This document shows, piece after piece, positions 51,760-60,472 of a stretch of DNA of 64,000 nucleotides. The notes below the pieces were generated by a model. That model was not told where the DNA came from and searched no databases. It saw nothing but the letters and a program-made list of their open reading frames with translations. Source of the DNA: Streptomyces naganishii JCM 4654 (GTDB taxonomy: Bacteria > Actinomycetota > Actinomycetes > Streptomycetales > Streptomycetaceae); NCBI RefSeq assembly GCF_014650575.1, contig NZ_BMVF01000014.1, forward strand, positions 124,001-188,000, read 5' to 3'. Positions within the stretch are counted from its first letter, which is position 1. Every line of letters begins with the position of its first letter. The position numbers were made by a program, and so were the translations under genes.

Positions 51760-54429
51760 CTACGCGCAGCCCGCCACGGTGTCCCGGGACGCGTCGTCGA
51801 TCAGCGCCTTCTGGGCCGCCCGCAGACGGCCGACATCGGGCTTGACCACCTTGCGGTCGTAGGTCATCAGGCCGTTGAGCTCGCCCTCCACGTCGGAGAT
51901 CTGCGTGTAGACCGCGCCGTTGCCACCGCGGCAGGCCAGCGCGTGCACCTCCGCCAGCTTGCGCAGATAGTCGTCCGTGTACGTGGACGGGTCGACGTCG
52001 ACGTACGACTGCTGCACCGACCAGGCGTGTCCGGGGACGGCGAGGCCGAGGCCGCCGTACTCGCCGCTGACCAGGGCGCGCCGGCCGTCGGGATGCGGCG
52101 GCAGGGCCGGGCTCGGATAGCCGTGCTCGTCCATGATGTCGCCGGCGCCGCCGTCCGCGCCGAGGTTGAGGCCGGACATGTTGTTCACCAGCCGGGTCGG
52201 GTCCCAGGACTTGGCCTGGGAGGCGACGCGGCCGACGTCGTACTGGCCCCAGCCCTCGTTGAAGACGACCCACATGACGACCGACGGGCTGCTGATGTGC
52301 TCGTCGATCATCTGCTTCATCTCGCGCTCGTACTCGGCCCGCGCGGCGGTGGACGGATCGACGCCCGCCGTCATGGCCGGCATGTCCTGCCACACCATCA
52401 GGCCGAGCCGGTCGGCCCAGTAGAACCAGCGGTCGGGTTCGACCTTGATGTGCTTGCGGACCGCGTTGAAGCCCATCTTCTTGTGCATCTTCAGGTCGTA
52501 GGCGAGGGCCTCGTCGCTCGGCGCGGTGTAGAGGCCGTCCGGCCAGAAGCCCTGGTCGAGGGTGGCCATCATGAACACCGGCTTGCCGTTGAGCATCGTG
52601 CGCGGCACGCCGTTCACCTTCTGCACCGCGACGGAGCGCATGCCGAAGTAGCTGCCGACCCGGTCCCCGCCGACGCTCACCTTCAGGTCGTAGAGGAAGG
52701 GGTCGTCGGGGGACCACAGGCGGGCGTGCGGGATCCTGAGCGTCAGCGGTGCGCCGGTGCGGCCGGTGGCCGTGGCCACCTCGCGCCGTCCGTCGTACGC
52801 CGTCGCGGTGATCCGTACGCCGTCGCGCACGCCCCGCGGTTCCACGGTGAGCGTGCCCGCCCCCACGTCGGGGGTCAGCTTGAGCTGGTCGACGTGGTCG
52901 CGGGCGACGGGCTCCAGCCAGACCGTCTGCCAGATGCCGGAGGTCGGGGTGTACCAGATGCCGCTCGGGTCGAGGCGCTGCTTGCCGAGCGGGGGGTTCG
53001 CTCCGCCCTGCGCGTCGGTGGGGTCCTGGACGCCGACGATCAGCTCCTGGGTGCGGCCCGGCTTGAGGGCGTCGGTGATGTCGGCGCTGAACTTGTCGTA
53101 GCCGCCCTGGTGTTCGGCGACCTTGGTGCCGTTGACGTAGACCTCGGCCTGCCAGTCGACGGCGCCGAAGTTGAGCTGGAGCCGCTTGCCGGAGCCGATC
53201 CGCCAGGTGGGCGGGACGGTGAACGTGCGCCGGTACCACATGCGGTCCTCGTGCCGTTCGATCCCCGACAGCTGGGATTCGACGGGGTACGGGACGAGGA
53301 TCCGCTCGGCGAGGCTTTGGCCCACGGGCGGCTGCTCGCCGGCCTTGGCCGCGGCGAACTGCCAGGTGCCGTTGAGGCTCTTCCAGGCCGACCGGGTCAA
53401 CTGCGGCCTGGGGTACTCGCGGTGGGCGTTCGCCGGGGTCACGTCGTCGGCCCACTTGGTGCGCAGCTCGTAGGTGGAGTGGTTGGCGCCGCTGCTCCAG
53501 AAGGACTTGACAACGTTGCCATCGACGCCGGTCAGACCGCCCGCTCCGTCGTAGCGCACATCGGCGAGGCCGGGGGCGGTGCCGGTCCTGTTGCCGACGA
53601 CGGGCTCCTTCAGGGAGACCAGCAGGCTCCGGGCGTCGTCCGGGTTGCCCCTGACCCCGCCGAGCGGCCAAGTGGCGCCGCCGATCACGGCGTTCAGGTG
53701 GGCGGTCAGGCCGGCCGGAGGCGCGGCGAGCCGCTGCGCGAAGTCGAGCCGGAGGGTGCGGCCGTCGCCGAGGACGGTGGTGGCGATGGCGCCGTCGTAG
53801 TCGTAGCCCTCGGGGAGCAGGAAGGCCGACTGCGGTACGGCGGTCTTGGCGCCGCCGGGCGGGGTCCAGCGCAGGTGGAGGTTGGAGCCGCCGTAGTGCT
53901 CGAAGTACTCGACCTTGATGTCGTACGCCTTGCCCGCGGTCAGCTCCACGGGGGCGCCGGTCTGCTCGCGGTCCCAGTCGTCGACCCAGTGGTCGATGAC
54001 GAGCCGGCCGTCGACCCAGAGGCGGAAGCCGTTGTCGCCGATGATGGAGAAGGTGGTGGGGCCGGTCTTCTCCGGCACGATACGGCCGGTCCAGCGGACG
54101 CTCACGTCGTCGGACTGCCCGGTGGCCGAACTCAGCCTGGACTCCAGGGAGTCGAAGTCGAGCTGCGGGTCGAAGCCGGTGGCCTTCAGCTTGTCGAAGT
54201 CGAAGGCGCCGGGTGCGGACTGGGTGTAGTACTCGCCCTTGAGGCCGTGTACCTCTACGGGATCGCCGGCGGCGCTCGCCGCCCGCGCGTCCACCGCGGC
54301 GCTCGCGACGGGGGCCGCGGTCAGGCCGCCGAGGCCGAGGGCGGCCGCGAGCAGCAGGGACAGGCGCCGGCGGCGCGGCCTGGAACGGGGGCGGGGGGAT
54401 CTGGCGAACCTGGTGGTCCGGATGCGCAC
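51760..54429 (-). CDS. Secreted glycoside hydrolase family 2 enzyme with PA14 domain
   Basis: An 889-residue secreted enzyme. The signal peptide (about 1-45) has R-P-R-R-R-R-L-S-L-L-L-A-A-A. A PA14-like carbohydrate module (about 60-190: L-K-G-E-Y-Y-T, G-D-N-G-F-R-L-W-V-D-G) precedes the GH2 sugar-binding, Ig-like and TIM-barrel domains. The catalytic acid/base is in V-F-N-E-G-W-G (about Glu722) and the nucleophile in S-G-E-Y-G-G (about 787). It is probably a beta-galactosidase, beta-glucuronidase or beta-mannosidase-like enzyme on plant polymers. GTG 54429 follows AAGGAGG by five bases. Confidence 0.88.
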   Translation of the reverse strand: MRIRTTRFARSPRPRSRPRRRRLSLLLAAALGLGGLTAAPVASAAVDARAASAAGDPVEVHGLKGEYYTQSAPGAFDFDKLKATGFDPQLDFDSLESRLSSATGQSDDVSVRWTGRIVPEKTGPTTFSIIGDNGFRLWVDGRLVIDHWVDDWDREQTGAPVELTAGKAYDIKVEYFEHYGGSNLHLRWTPPGGAKTAVPQSAFLLPEGYDYDGAIATTVLGDGRTLRLDFAQRLAAPPAGLTAHLNAVIGGATWPLGGVRGNPDDARSLLVSLKEPVVGNRTGTAPGLADVRYDGAGGLTGVDGNVVKSFWSSGANHSTYELRTKWADDVTPANAHREYPRPQLTRSAWKSLNGTWQFAAAKAGEQPPVGQSLAERILVPYPVESQLSGIERHEDRMWYRRTFTVPPTWRIGSGKRLQLNFGAVDWQAEVYVNGTKVAEHQGGYDKFSADITDALKPGRTQELIVGVQDPTDAQGGANPPLGKQRLDPSGIWYTPTSGIWQTVWLEPVARDHVDQLKLTPDVGAGTLTVEPRGVRDGVRITATAYDGRREVATATGRTGAPLTLRIPHARLWSPDDPFLYDLKVSVGGDRVGSYFGMRSVAVQKVNGVPRTMLNGKPVFMMATLDQGFWPDGLYTAPSDEALAYDLKMHKKMGFNAVRKHIKVEPDRWFYWADRLGLMVWQDMPAMTAGVDPSTAARAEYEREMKQMIDEHISSPSVVMWVVFNEGWGQYDVGRVASQAKSWDPTRLVNNMSGLNLGADGGAGDIMDEHGYPSPALPPHPDGRRALVSGEYGGLGLAVPGHAWSVQQSYVDVDPSTYTDDYLRKLAEVHALACRGGNGAVYTQISDVEGELNGLMTYDRKVVKPDVGRLRAAQKALIDDASRDTVAGCA

Positions 54430-54480
54430 GAATCCTCCTTGAGTGAGGAAGGGTGGCGGTTCGGTGGTGCCCGGGCTGTC

Positions 54481-54504
54481 CATCGTTGGAAACATCGTTG
54501 GAAA
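54481..54504 (-). promoter_or_regulatory. Tandem 12-bp repeat upstream of the GH2 gene
   Basis: CATCGTTGGAAA occurs twice in direct succession, 52 to 75 bases upstream of the GH2 start. Seen from the gene it contains two GTTTCCAAC words, an imperfect palindrome of a kind bound by LacI/AraC-type sugar regulators. It is a likely control site, overlapping or just upstream of the promoter. Confidence 0.45.
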
Positions 54505-54636
54505 CGCGGGCCCTTGGCATGAGACCACGCCCTCCGGCCGCTGTCCAGGGACATGACAACACCGGGCCGCACCGCTCCCTTGGCGACCCGTGCGCATCCG
54601 CTCGTGACCGTCGACCTGTGCATCGCCGCGACCGCC

Positions 54637-54681
54637 GCCGTCGCGATCGTCGCCGTCGCGAGCGTCGCCGTCGCGAGCGTC
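54637..54681. repeat. Three tandem 15-bp units GCCGTCGCGAKCGTC
   Basis: Three perfect-length copies (54637, 54652 and 54667) differing at one base. The array lies in a non-coding GC-rich spacer and continues into further G-rich low-complexity DNA. Confidence 0.7.
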
Positions 54682-55042
54682 GCCGCAGCCGGATGCGGGG
54701 GCGCGGGCGCCGGCGGGTGCGGGGGCGGGTGCGCTGGGGCTAGCGGTCGCGGGAGCGGGATCGCTGGGGCTGGGGGCTGGCGCTGGCAGCGGGTTCTCCG
54801 GGGCTCGACGCCCGTCGCGCCCCCACCGCGTCGCTCACCGGCACGCCGAGGCGTCGGCGTGCCGGCGGAGGCCCGCCGTGCGTGTGGGCGCGGAGAAGCC
54901 GGAGCCCGGCCACGGCGACCAGCCGATCGTGTTGTTCAGCCGTTCGCCGGCCGAGCCCCGGCTGACCGCCGTACCGGCGAAGGCTCGGCGCTGCCGAGGC
55001 CGCCGCCGAGCGTTGCCCGCTGCCGAAGCCGCCGCCGAGGTT

Positions 55043-55354
55043 TCAGCCCAGCACCCGCCGCTTCTGGGCCGCGAACTCCTCTTCCGTGAGGATCCCTTGG
55101 GCCTTCAGCTCGCCCAGCTCCTTGAGCTGGTCGATCTTGCTCGTCATCTCGTCGTCCGTGGAGGGCGCCGCCGGCGCGGCGGCAGGAGCGGCCGCGGCCG
55201 GCTGCTGCGGGGCGTACTCCTGCTGGGCCTGCTGCTGGGCGTAGTCCTGCTGTGCCCAGCGGCCCGCCTGGCGGCGCGAGACGCGGTTGGAGACGGCGGT
55301 GGCCGTGCCGGCGACGACGGCGGTGCGCGCGACGCCTCGAAGAAGTCCGGGCAT
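55043..55354 (-). CDS. SHOCT-domain protein
   Basis: A 103-residue protein with a basic N terminus (R-G-V-A-R-T-A-V-V-A-G-T-A-T-A-V-S), a Gln/Ala/Pro-rich middle and a C-terminal SHOCT module (K-I-D-Q-L-K-E-L-G-E-L-K, G-I-L-T-E-E-E-F-A-A-Q-K-R-R-V-L-G). SHOCT is a short oligomerisation or attachment domain. It follows the DUF6325-like gene by 53 bases and is probably co-transcribed. Confidence 0.82.
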   Translation of the reverse strand: MPGLLRGVARTAVVAGTATAVSNRVSRRQAGRWAQQDYAQQQAQQEYAPQQPAAAAPAAAPAAPSTDDEMTSKIDQLKELGELKAQGILTEEEFAAQKRRVLG

Positions 55355-55407
55355 GTTCTCTCATCTCCCCTGCCGGGTGCGGAAGGTTCTCCTGCCGGGT
55401 GCGAAGG

Positions 55408-55869
55408 TCAGGCCGCCGCCGACCCTCCGGGCGGCGTCGTCGCTCCCTCCGTGGCGTCCAGCGAGGCCAGCAGCGCCTGCACCGGGATCCGGCCGCCCGC
55501 GACGAGCTGGGCCCCGCCGCGCCGCAGCTCGCGGGCGAGGGGCGCGGCCCACAGGTTCTCGTACACCAGGACGGCGGCGGAGTTGCCGGGCTCCAGCGCG
55601 GCCCCGGCCTCGTCGAGGTCGCCCTGGTCCAGCACACCGCAGGACGCGCCCTCGAAGACGGTCAGGTCGATCTCGTCGCCGACGTCCGTCAGCTCCAGCG
55701 CGACGACCGAGCCGTCCGTCTCCTTGCGTACGAACGTCAGGTCGATGATCCGGATGATCCCCCGCTCGACCAGGTCGACCAGGAGCGGGAAGCCCTCACC
55801 GGTCATGCGATTGCCGGGGAACTCGATGACCAGGTAGTCGACGGGACCCATCTCTTCGACGTCGTTCAT
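55408..55869 (-). CDS. DUF6325-like stress protein
   Basis: A 153-residue acidic protein: M-G-P-V-D-Y-L-V-I-E-F-P-G-N, L-V-D-L-V-E-R-G-I-I-R-I-I-D-L and A-V-L-V-Y-E-N-L-W-A-A-P-L-A. It resembles the DUF1269/6325 proteins often paired with SHOCT proteins in actinomycetes. Function unknown; perhaps membrane-associated. ATG 55869 has GGAGGA upstream. Confidence 0.72.
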   Translation of the reverse strand: MNDVEEMGPVDYLVIEFPGNRMTGEGFPLLVDLVERGIIRIIDLTFVRKETDGSVVALELTDVGDEIDLTVFEGASCGVLDQGDLDEAGAALEPGNSAAVLVYENLWAAPLARELRRGGAQLVAGGRIPVQALLASLDATEGATTPPGGSAAA

Positions 55870-56038
55870 GGCCGTTCCTCCGGTGTGGACGGGATGTGGG
55901 CGCACCTGTCTCCCCGCTCGGGCGCCGCGCCCGAGGCGCGGCCGGCGGTGACCGGGCCCTTCCCGCCCATTGCAACACGCGGCCGGAGGCCTCGCACGTC
56001 CGGCGGCCGGCGGCCCGGCGCCGGCCGCGGGGCCGTTC

Positions 56039-56069
56039 TTGACTTCGAGCGCGCTTGAACTCCTAACGT
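56039..56069 (+). promoter_or_regulatory. MerR-type promoter with 19-bp spacer
   Basis: TTGACT at 56039-56044 and TAACGT at 56064-56069 are separated by 19 bases, the elongated spacing typical of MerR-family activation. A dyad, TTCGAG-CGCG-CTTGAA-like, lies between them. It faces the aldo/keto reductase gene (start 56123). No MerR gene is in the window. Confidence 0.6.
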
Positions 56070-56122
56070 CGTAATCGACGCCGGAATCGAAGACCACCTT
56101 TTGACGAAGGGCTGGAACCCAC

Positions 56123-57112
56123 ATGAAAAAGCGCAGGCTGCGGGAGCTCGAGGTGTCGGCCATCGGGCTCGGCGCCATGGGAATGTCCGCCTTCTACGGC
56201 TCCTCCGACGAGGACGAGGCCGTCAGGACCATCCGGCGGGCTCTGGAGCTCGGCGTCGACTTCATCGACACCGCGCAGCTCTACGGGCCGCTGACGAACG
56301 AGATGCTGATCGGCCGGGCGGTGAAGGGCCACCGCGAGGAGTACGTGATCGCCACCAAGTTCAACTACCGCATGGACGACGCGGTCCCGGGCGACATGAG
56401 CACGATCGGCCGCCAGGACGGCTCCGCCGAGCATGTGCGCAGCTCCGTCCACGGCTCGCTGCGGCGGCTCGGGACCGACTACATCGACCTGTACTACCAG
56501 CACCGCGTCGACCCGGAGGTGCCCATCGAGGAGACGGTGGGCGCGCTGGCGGAGCTGGTCGCCGAGGGCAAGATCCGGCACATCGGGCTGAGCGAGGCGG
56601 CGCCGGAGACCATCCGCCGCGCCGACGCCGTGCACCCCGTCACGGCGGTGCAGACCGAGTACTCGCTGTGGACCCGCGACCCCGAGGCGGAGGTGCTGCC
56701 CGTCTGCCGGGAGCTCGGCATCGGGTTCGTGCCGTACTCGCCGCTCGGCCGCGGTTTCCTGGCCGGCCGGTTCTCCTCCCCCGACGAGCTGGACGAGAAC
56801 GACTGGCGCCGCAGCGGCCCCCGCTTCACCGGCGGCAACCTCGAGGCGAACCTGCGGCTGGCCGGGAAGGTCAAGGAGATCGCCGCGGAGAAGGGCGTCA
56901 CGCCGGCTCAGCTGGCGATCGCCTGGGTGCTGGCGCAGGGCGAGGACCTGGTCCCGATCCCGGGCACCAAGCGCCGCGCCTACCTGGAGCAGAACGCCGG
57001 CGCGGTCGACGTCGAGCTCACCGCGGACGACCTGGCCCGCATCGACGCCGAACTCCCCCGGGCCGCCGGCGAGCGCTACGACGAGGCGGGCATGCGGTCC
57101 GTCAACCGCTGA
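56123..57112 (+). CDS. Aldo/keto reductase
   Basis: A 329-residue NADPH-dependent oxidoreductase of the AKR13-like group. The catalytic tetrad is visible as Asp49 and Tyr54 (D-F-I-D-T-A-Q-L-Y-G), Lys79 (A-T-K-F-N-Y) and His127 (Y-Y-Q-H-R-V). Nucleotide-binding features I-P-G-T-K-R and Q-T-E-Y-S-L-W follow. It reduces carbonyls, probably stress aldehydes. The MerR-type promoter upstream suggests induction by a chemical or redox signal. Confidence 0.92.
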   Translation: MKKRRLRELEVSAIGLGAMGMSAFYGSSDEDEAVRTIRRALELGVDFIDTAQLYGPLTNEMLIGRAVKGHREEYVIATKFNYRMDDAVPGDMSTIGRQDGSAEHVRSSVHGSLRRLGTDYIDLYYQHRVDPEVPIEETVGALAELVAEGKIRHIGLSEAAPETIRRADAVHPVTAVQTEYSLWTRDPEAEVLPVCRELGIGFVPYSPLGRGFLAGRFSSPDELDENDWRRSGPRFTGGNLEANLRLAGKVKEIAAEKGVTPAQLAIAWVLAQGEDLVPIPGTKRRAYLEQNAGAVDVELTADDLARIDAELPRAAGERYDEAGMRSVNR

Positions 57113-57148
57113 CGCCGGAAGCGGCCCGGGGCCCGGGGCACGGGGCCT

Positions 57149-58024
57149 CTAGCTCTGGGAGAGCATGCCCTCGCGCAGCCGGGACAGGGTGCGCGAGAGC
57201 AGCCGGGAGACGTGCATCTGGGACACGCCGAGGCGCTCGCCGATCTGGGCCTGGGTGAGTTCCTCCACGAACCGCATGTGGATGATCAGCCGGTCCCGTT
57301 CGCCGAGTTCGGCGATCATGGGGGCCAGGGCGTGGAAGTCCTCCACGAGCTCCAGGGCCGTGTCGTCGGCGCCGATGAAGTCGGCGAGCACGGTCTCGCC
57401 GTCCTCGCCGGTGCCCAGGGCGGCGTCCAGGGAGGAGGAGTTGTAGGCGTTGGCGGCCAGCCTGGCCTCGATGACGTCCTCCTCGGACAGGCTCATCAGC
57501 TCCGACAGCTCCTTGACGGTGGGCGTACGGCCGAGCCGGCTGCGCAGTTCCTCCGTCGCCCGGGCCAGTTCCACCCGGGCCTCCTGGAGCCTGCGCGGCA
57601 CGTGCACGGCCCAGGAGGTGTCGCGGAAGAAGCGCTTGATCTCGCCGACGATGTAGGGGATCGCGAAGGAGGTGAACTCGACCTCGCGGGTCAGCTCGAA
57701 CCGGTCGATCGCCTTGATCAGTCCGATCATGCCGACCTGGACGACGTCCTCCATCTCCTCCGGCCCGCGGCTGCGGAACCGCGCCGCCGCGTACCGGACG
57801 AGGGACATGTTCATCTCGATCAGCGTGTTGCGCGCGTACTGGTACTCGTGCGTGCCCTCCTCCAGCGTCGCGAGCTGGTCGAAGAACAGCTTGGACAGCG
57901 CACGCGCGTCCTTGGGGGCGACCCGTGCGGGGTCGGCGACCTCCGGAAGCCGGGTGGTGGGCGTGCCCGTGTCCGTGCACGTGTCCGCGTTCGCCCTCGC
58001 GTTCGCCACGGTCGCTTCCATCAT
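57149..58024 (-). CDS. SigB/SigF-subfamily RNA polymerase sigma factor
   Basis: A 291-residue group-3 sigma factor. It shows conserved region 2 (N-M-S-L-V-R-Y-A-A-A-R-F, D-V-V-Q-V-G-M-I-G-L-I-K-A-I-D-R-F, F-T-S-F-A-I-P-Y-I-V-G-E-I-K-R-F-F-R-D), region 3, and region 4.2 (L-T-Q-A-Q-I-G-E-R-L-G-V-S-Q-M-H-V-S-R). This is the Streptomyces SigB/F/G family for osmotic and sporulation stress. No anti-sigma or anti-anti-sigma gene is adjacent. ATG 58024 follows GGGAGG by ten bases. Confidence 0.9.
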   Translation of the reverse strand: MMEATVANARANADTCTDTGTPTTRLPEVADPARVAPKDARALSKLFFDQLATLEEGTHEYQYARNTLIEMNMSLVRYAAARFRSRGPEEMEDVVQVGMIGLIKAIDRFELTREVEFTSFAIPYIVGEIKRFFRDTSWAVHVPRRLQEARVELARATEELRSRLGRTPTVKELSELMSLSEEDVIEARLAANAYNSSSLDAALGTGEDGETVLADFIGADDTALELVEDFHALAPMIAELGERDRLIIHMRFVEELTQAQIGERLGVSQMHVSRLLSRTLSRLREGMLSQS

Positions 58025-58088
58025 CGTCCGTTTCCCTCCCAAGTCGACCGGCTCGAGGCCTGTTCGCTACGAGCCGACGCAAGAGCGC

Positions 58089-58113
58089 CTACCCCGGCTC
58101 TCTCTTCGTATGC
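58089..58113 (-). promoter_or_regulatory. Possible SigB-type promoter of the sigma gene
   Basis: On the minus strand GCAT, 15 bases, GGGTAG lies 65 bases upstream of the sigma start, close to the Streptomyces SigB consensus GNNT-N14-16-GGGTAY. The last base differs. It would make the gene autoregulated. Confidence 0.4.
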
Positions 58114-58276
58114 GCCGGGAATGCGGGTCCTTCGGGCAGACGGCACGCCGACGGGCAGACTGTGAGCACGAGCGCGCCGAAGACGAGCGGTCCCGGCAGG
58201 GCGACCAATCCGCGGGCCGTACGGCCCCGGATTACGCGGGGATGTTCTGGCCTGTCACTTTCCTGGAGGGACCGTT

Positions 58277-58861
58277 GTGAAGGAAGCCGTGTACATCGGC
58301 AGAAACCCATCAGCCGAGCCGGATCTGCAGCAGCTGCTGCACGAGGTGGCACTGGGTGATCAGGAGGCTTTCGCCGCGGTCTACGACGCGGTGGCCGGCT
58401 CCGTTCTCGGAGTCGTCCGCGCGGTGCTGCGCGACCAGGCGCAGTCGGAGGAAGTGGCGCAGGAGGTGCTGGTGGAGGTGTGGCGCACGGCGCCGCGCTA
58501 CCGGCCCGAGCGCGGCAGCGTCGTCAACTGGATCCTCACCCTGGCGCACCGGCGGGCGGTGGACCGGGTCAGGTCGGTGGAGGCGGCCGCGGCCCGTGAC
58601 CACAAGGCCGCCCTGCTGGAGCGGACCCCCGAGTACGACGAGGTGACCGAGCAGGTCGAGACCCGGCTGGAGCAGGAGCAGGTACGGCGCTGTCTGCGCA
58701 CCCTCACCGAGCTCCAGCGGCAGTCGGTCACCCTGGCGTACTACCGCGGCCTGACCTACCGGCAGGTCGCCGAGGCGCTCGCGCTGCCGCTGGGCACGGT
58801 CAAGACCCGCCTGCGCGACGGACTCATCCGGCTCCGCGACTGCCTGGGGGTGACCGCATGA
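58277..58861 (+). CDS. sigK: ECF sigma factor, SigK-like
   Basis: A 194-residue extracytoplasmic-function sigma factor with region 2 (F-A-A-V-Y-D-A-V-A-G-S-V-L-G-V-V, S-E-E-V-A-Q-E-V-L-V-E-V-W-R) and region 4 (L-T-Y-R-Q-V-A-E-A-L-A-L-P-L-G-T-V-K-T-R-L-R). Its stop overlaps the anti-sigma start (ATGA), the usual SigK-RskA arrangement. GTG 58277 has GGAGG seven bases upstream. The adjacent lipid operon supports orthology to mycobacterial SigK. Confidence 0.88.
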   Translation: MKEAVYIGRNPSAEPDLQQLLHEVALGDQEAFAAVYDAVAGSVLGVVRAVLRDQAQSEEVAQEVLVEVWRTAPRYRPERGSVVNWILTLAHRRAVDRVRSVEAAAARDHKAALLERTPEYDEVTEQVETRLEQEQVRRCLRTLTELQRQSVTLAYYRGLTYRQVAEALALPLGTVKTRLRDGLIRLRDCLGVTA

Positions 58862-59607
58862 CCACGACGGACCCGCACACGCTGACGGGCGCCTACGCTC
58901 TGCACGCGCTGCCGGACGACGAGCGCGCCGCCTTCGAACGCCATCTGGCGGAGTGCGGCTCGTGCGAGCAGGAGATCGCCGAGTTCGCCGCCACGGCGGC
59001 CCGGCTGGCCCTGGCCTCTTCCGCGCCGGTCCGCCCCGCGATGCGGGAGCAGGTGCTGCACCGCGTCACCACGGTGCGCCAGGTCCCGCCGGGCGCCCCG
59101 CCCCGGGAGCGGGTCCGCGGGGCGGTGCCGCGCGGCCGGGGCCTGGCCCGGTGGGCGCTCGCCGCGTGTCTGGCCGCCGCCGCTGCCCTCGGCGGCACCA
59201 CAGCCTGGCAGTACGAGCGTGCCCAGGACGCCCGGGACCGGGCGGCGCGGGCGGAGCGGCACGTCGAGGAGGTGGCCGGTGTGCTGGCGGCCCCCGATGC
59301 CCGGAGCCGCTCGGCGCGGGTGGCCGGCGGTTCGGGAACGCTGGTGGTCTCGGCGGGCCGCGACCGGGCCGTGTTCGTGGCCTCCCGGATGGCCGAGCCG
59401 CCCCGGGGGAAGGTGTACGAGCTCTGGTTCGACGACGGCGGGACGATGCGTCCGGCCGGACTCATGGACCCGGGCCGCCCCAGCCAGGCCGTACTCATGG
59501 ACGGGGCCGTGGACGGCGCCTCCGGGGTCGGCATCACCGTCGAGCCGGCGGGAGGCTCACGGCAGCCGACCACCACACCGGTCGCCCTGCTGAGCGTGCC
59601 CTCCTGA
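58858..59607 (+). CDS. rskA: RskA-like anti-sigma factor with zinc-binding ZAS motif
   Basis: A 249-residue anti-sigma factor. The N-terminal ZAS domain has His29, Cys33, Cys36 (H-L-A-E-C-G-S-C), which in redox-sensing relatives binds zinc and traps the sigma factor. One membrane helix (about residues 100-116, W-A-L-A-A-C-L-A-A-A-A-A-L-G-G) precedes an extracytoplasmic RskA domain (G-K-V-Y-E-L-W-F, A-V-L-M-D-G-A). Coupled to sigK by ATGA. Confidence 0.92.
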   Translation: MTTTDPHTLTGAYALHALPDDERAAFERHLAECGSCEQEIAEFAATAARLALASSAPVRPAMREQVLHRVTTVRQVPPGAPPRERVRGAVPRGRGLARWALAACLAAAAALGGTTAWQYERAQDARDRAARAERHVEEVAGVLAAPDARSRSARVAGGSGTLVVSAGRDRAVFVASRMAEPPRGKVYELWFDDGGTMRPAGLMDPGRPSQAVLMDGAVDGASGVGITVEPAGGSRQPTTTPVALLSVPS

Positions 59608-59612
59608 GGGCA

Positions 59613-59653
59613 CCCGTGGGGGAGCCCGCCGCGGCGGCGGGCTCCCCCACGGG
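59613..59653. terminator. Very strong bidirectional hairpin terminator
   Basis: CCCGTGGGGGAGCCCGCCG, loop CGG, and its exact complement: a perfect 19-bp stem between the converging rskA-like and DUF1295 genes. Confidence 0.85.
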
Positions 59654-59665
59654 CCGGTCCGTGTC

Positions 59666-60472
59666 TCATCCGCCGCGTGGCCGCCACGGGAAGAACCCGC
59701 TGGTACGGGCCGCGTACGCCGCCCAGCCGGGCCGTTCGGCCATGTGCCGCTCCAGCAGCCGCTTCCCGCTGCCCTTGGTCAGCAGCGCGCTCATGACGAG
59801 CGGCGAGAGGACCGAGACGGCGGCGGCCCCCGTGCCCGCGTCGCAGGCGACCAGGTACAGCCCCCACCAGACGCAGAAGTCGCCGAAGTAGTTCGGGTGG
59901 CGGGTGTAGCGCCACAGCCCCCGGTCCATGATCCGGCCGCGGTGGGCCGGATCGGCCTTGAAGCGGGCCAGCTGGGCGTCCCCTACCGCCTCGAAGACCA
60001 GCCCGGCCGCCCACACCGCCGCCCCGGCGAAGGCCGGCGCGGACAGCGGGGCCGGTCCGTACTGTGCGGCCTGCACGGGCAGGGACACCAGCCACACCAG
60101 CGCGCCCTGGAGCAGGTACACCGCGCGCAGCGCGTACAGGCGGCGGTCGCCGGGCGCGCGGGCCAGCAGTGCCTCGTACCGGGGGTCCTCTCCGTGGCCG
60201 CGCCCGCGGCGGGCGATGTGCGCGGCGAGCCGCAGCCCCCATACGGCGGTGAGGACCGTCACCAGCAGCCGCCTGCCCGGGTCGCCGTGGCCGGCCGAGG
60301 CCGCGAAGGTCACCACGGCGACGGCGGTGAAGGCGACGCCCCACGCGACGTCCACGATCCGGTGCGCTCCGCGGGCCAGGGCGATCACGAAGGTGCCGAG
60401 CATGACGGCCAGGGCGGTGGCCGCCGACCACGCCAGGCTGACGGCGAAGGCGCCCCAGGAGAACGTGCTCAC
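59666..60472 (-). CDS. DUF1295 membrane protein, steroid 5-alpha-reductase-like
   Basis: A 268-residue membrane protein with about seven helices and the DUF1295 signature G-L-W-R-Y-T-R-H-P-N-Y-F-G-D-F followed by W-G-L-Y. The fold is related to sterol/steroid reductases and isoprenylcysteine methyltransferases, so an NADPH-dependent lipid double-bond reduction is likely. GTG 60472 overlaps the upstream methyltransferase stop (GTGA). Last gene of the ufaA-like operon; Mycobacterium has the same gene type (Rv0446c) beside ufaA1. Confidence 0.87.
   Translation of the reverse strand: MSTFSWGAFAVSLAWSAATALAVMLGTFVIALARGAHRIVDVAWGVAFTAVAVVTFAASAGHGDPGRRLLVTVLTAVWGLRLAAHIARRGRGHGEDPRYEALLARAPGDRRLYALRAVYLLQGALVWLVSLPVQAAQYGPAPLSAPAFAGAAVWAAGLVFEAVGDAQLARFKADPAHRGRIMDRGLWRYTRHPNYFGDFCVWWGLYLVACDAGTGAAAVSVLSPLVMSALLTKGSGKRLLERHMAERPGWAAYAARTSGFFPWRPRGG

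Larger units (their letters stand above)
54430..55042. other. Intergenic region with two repeat arrays, no credible gene
   Basis: About 610 bases upstream of the GH2 gene and downstream of the SHOCT gene. It holds the 12-bp duplication at 54481-54504 and the 15-bp triplication at 54637-54681. A rightward frame from 54553 encodes Ala/Val then Gly/Arg-rich low-complexity sequence without a ribosome binding site, so I do not call it a gene. Confidence 0.5.

Noticed and set aside
54553..55089. A 178-codon frame with an Ala/Val-rich start, possibly a secreted protein
   Set aside because: The hydrophobic part comes from a 15-bp tandem repeat, the rest is Gly/Arg/Pro low complexity, and there is no ribosome binding site.
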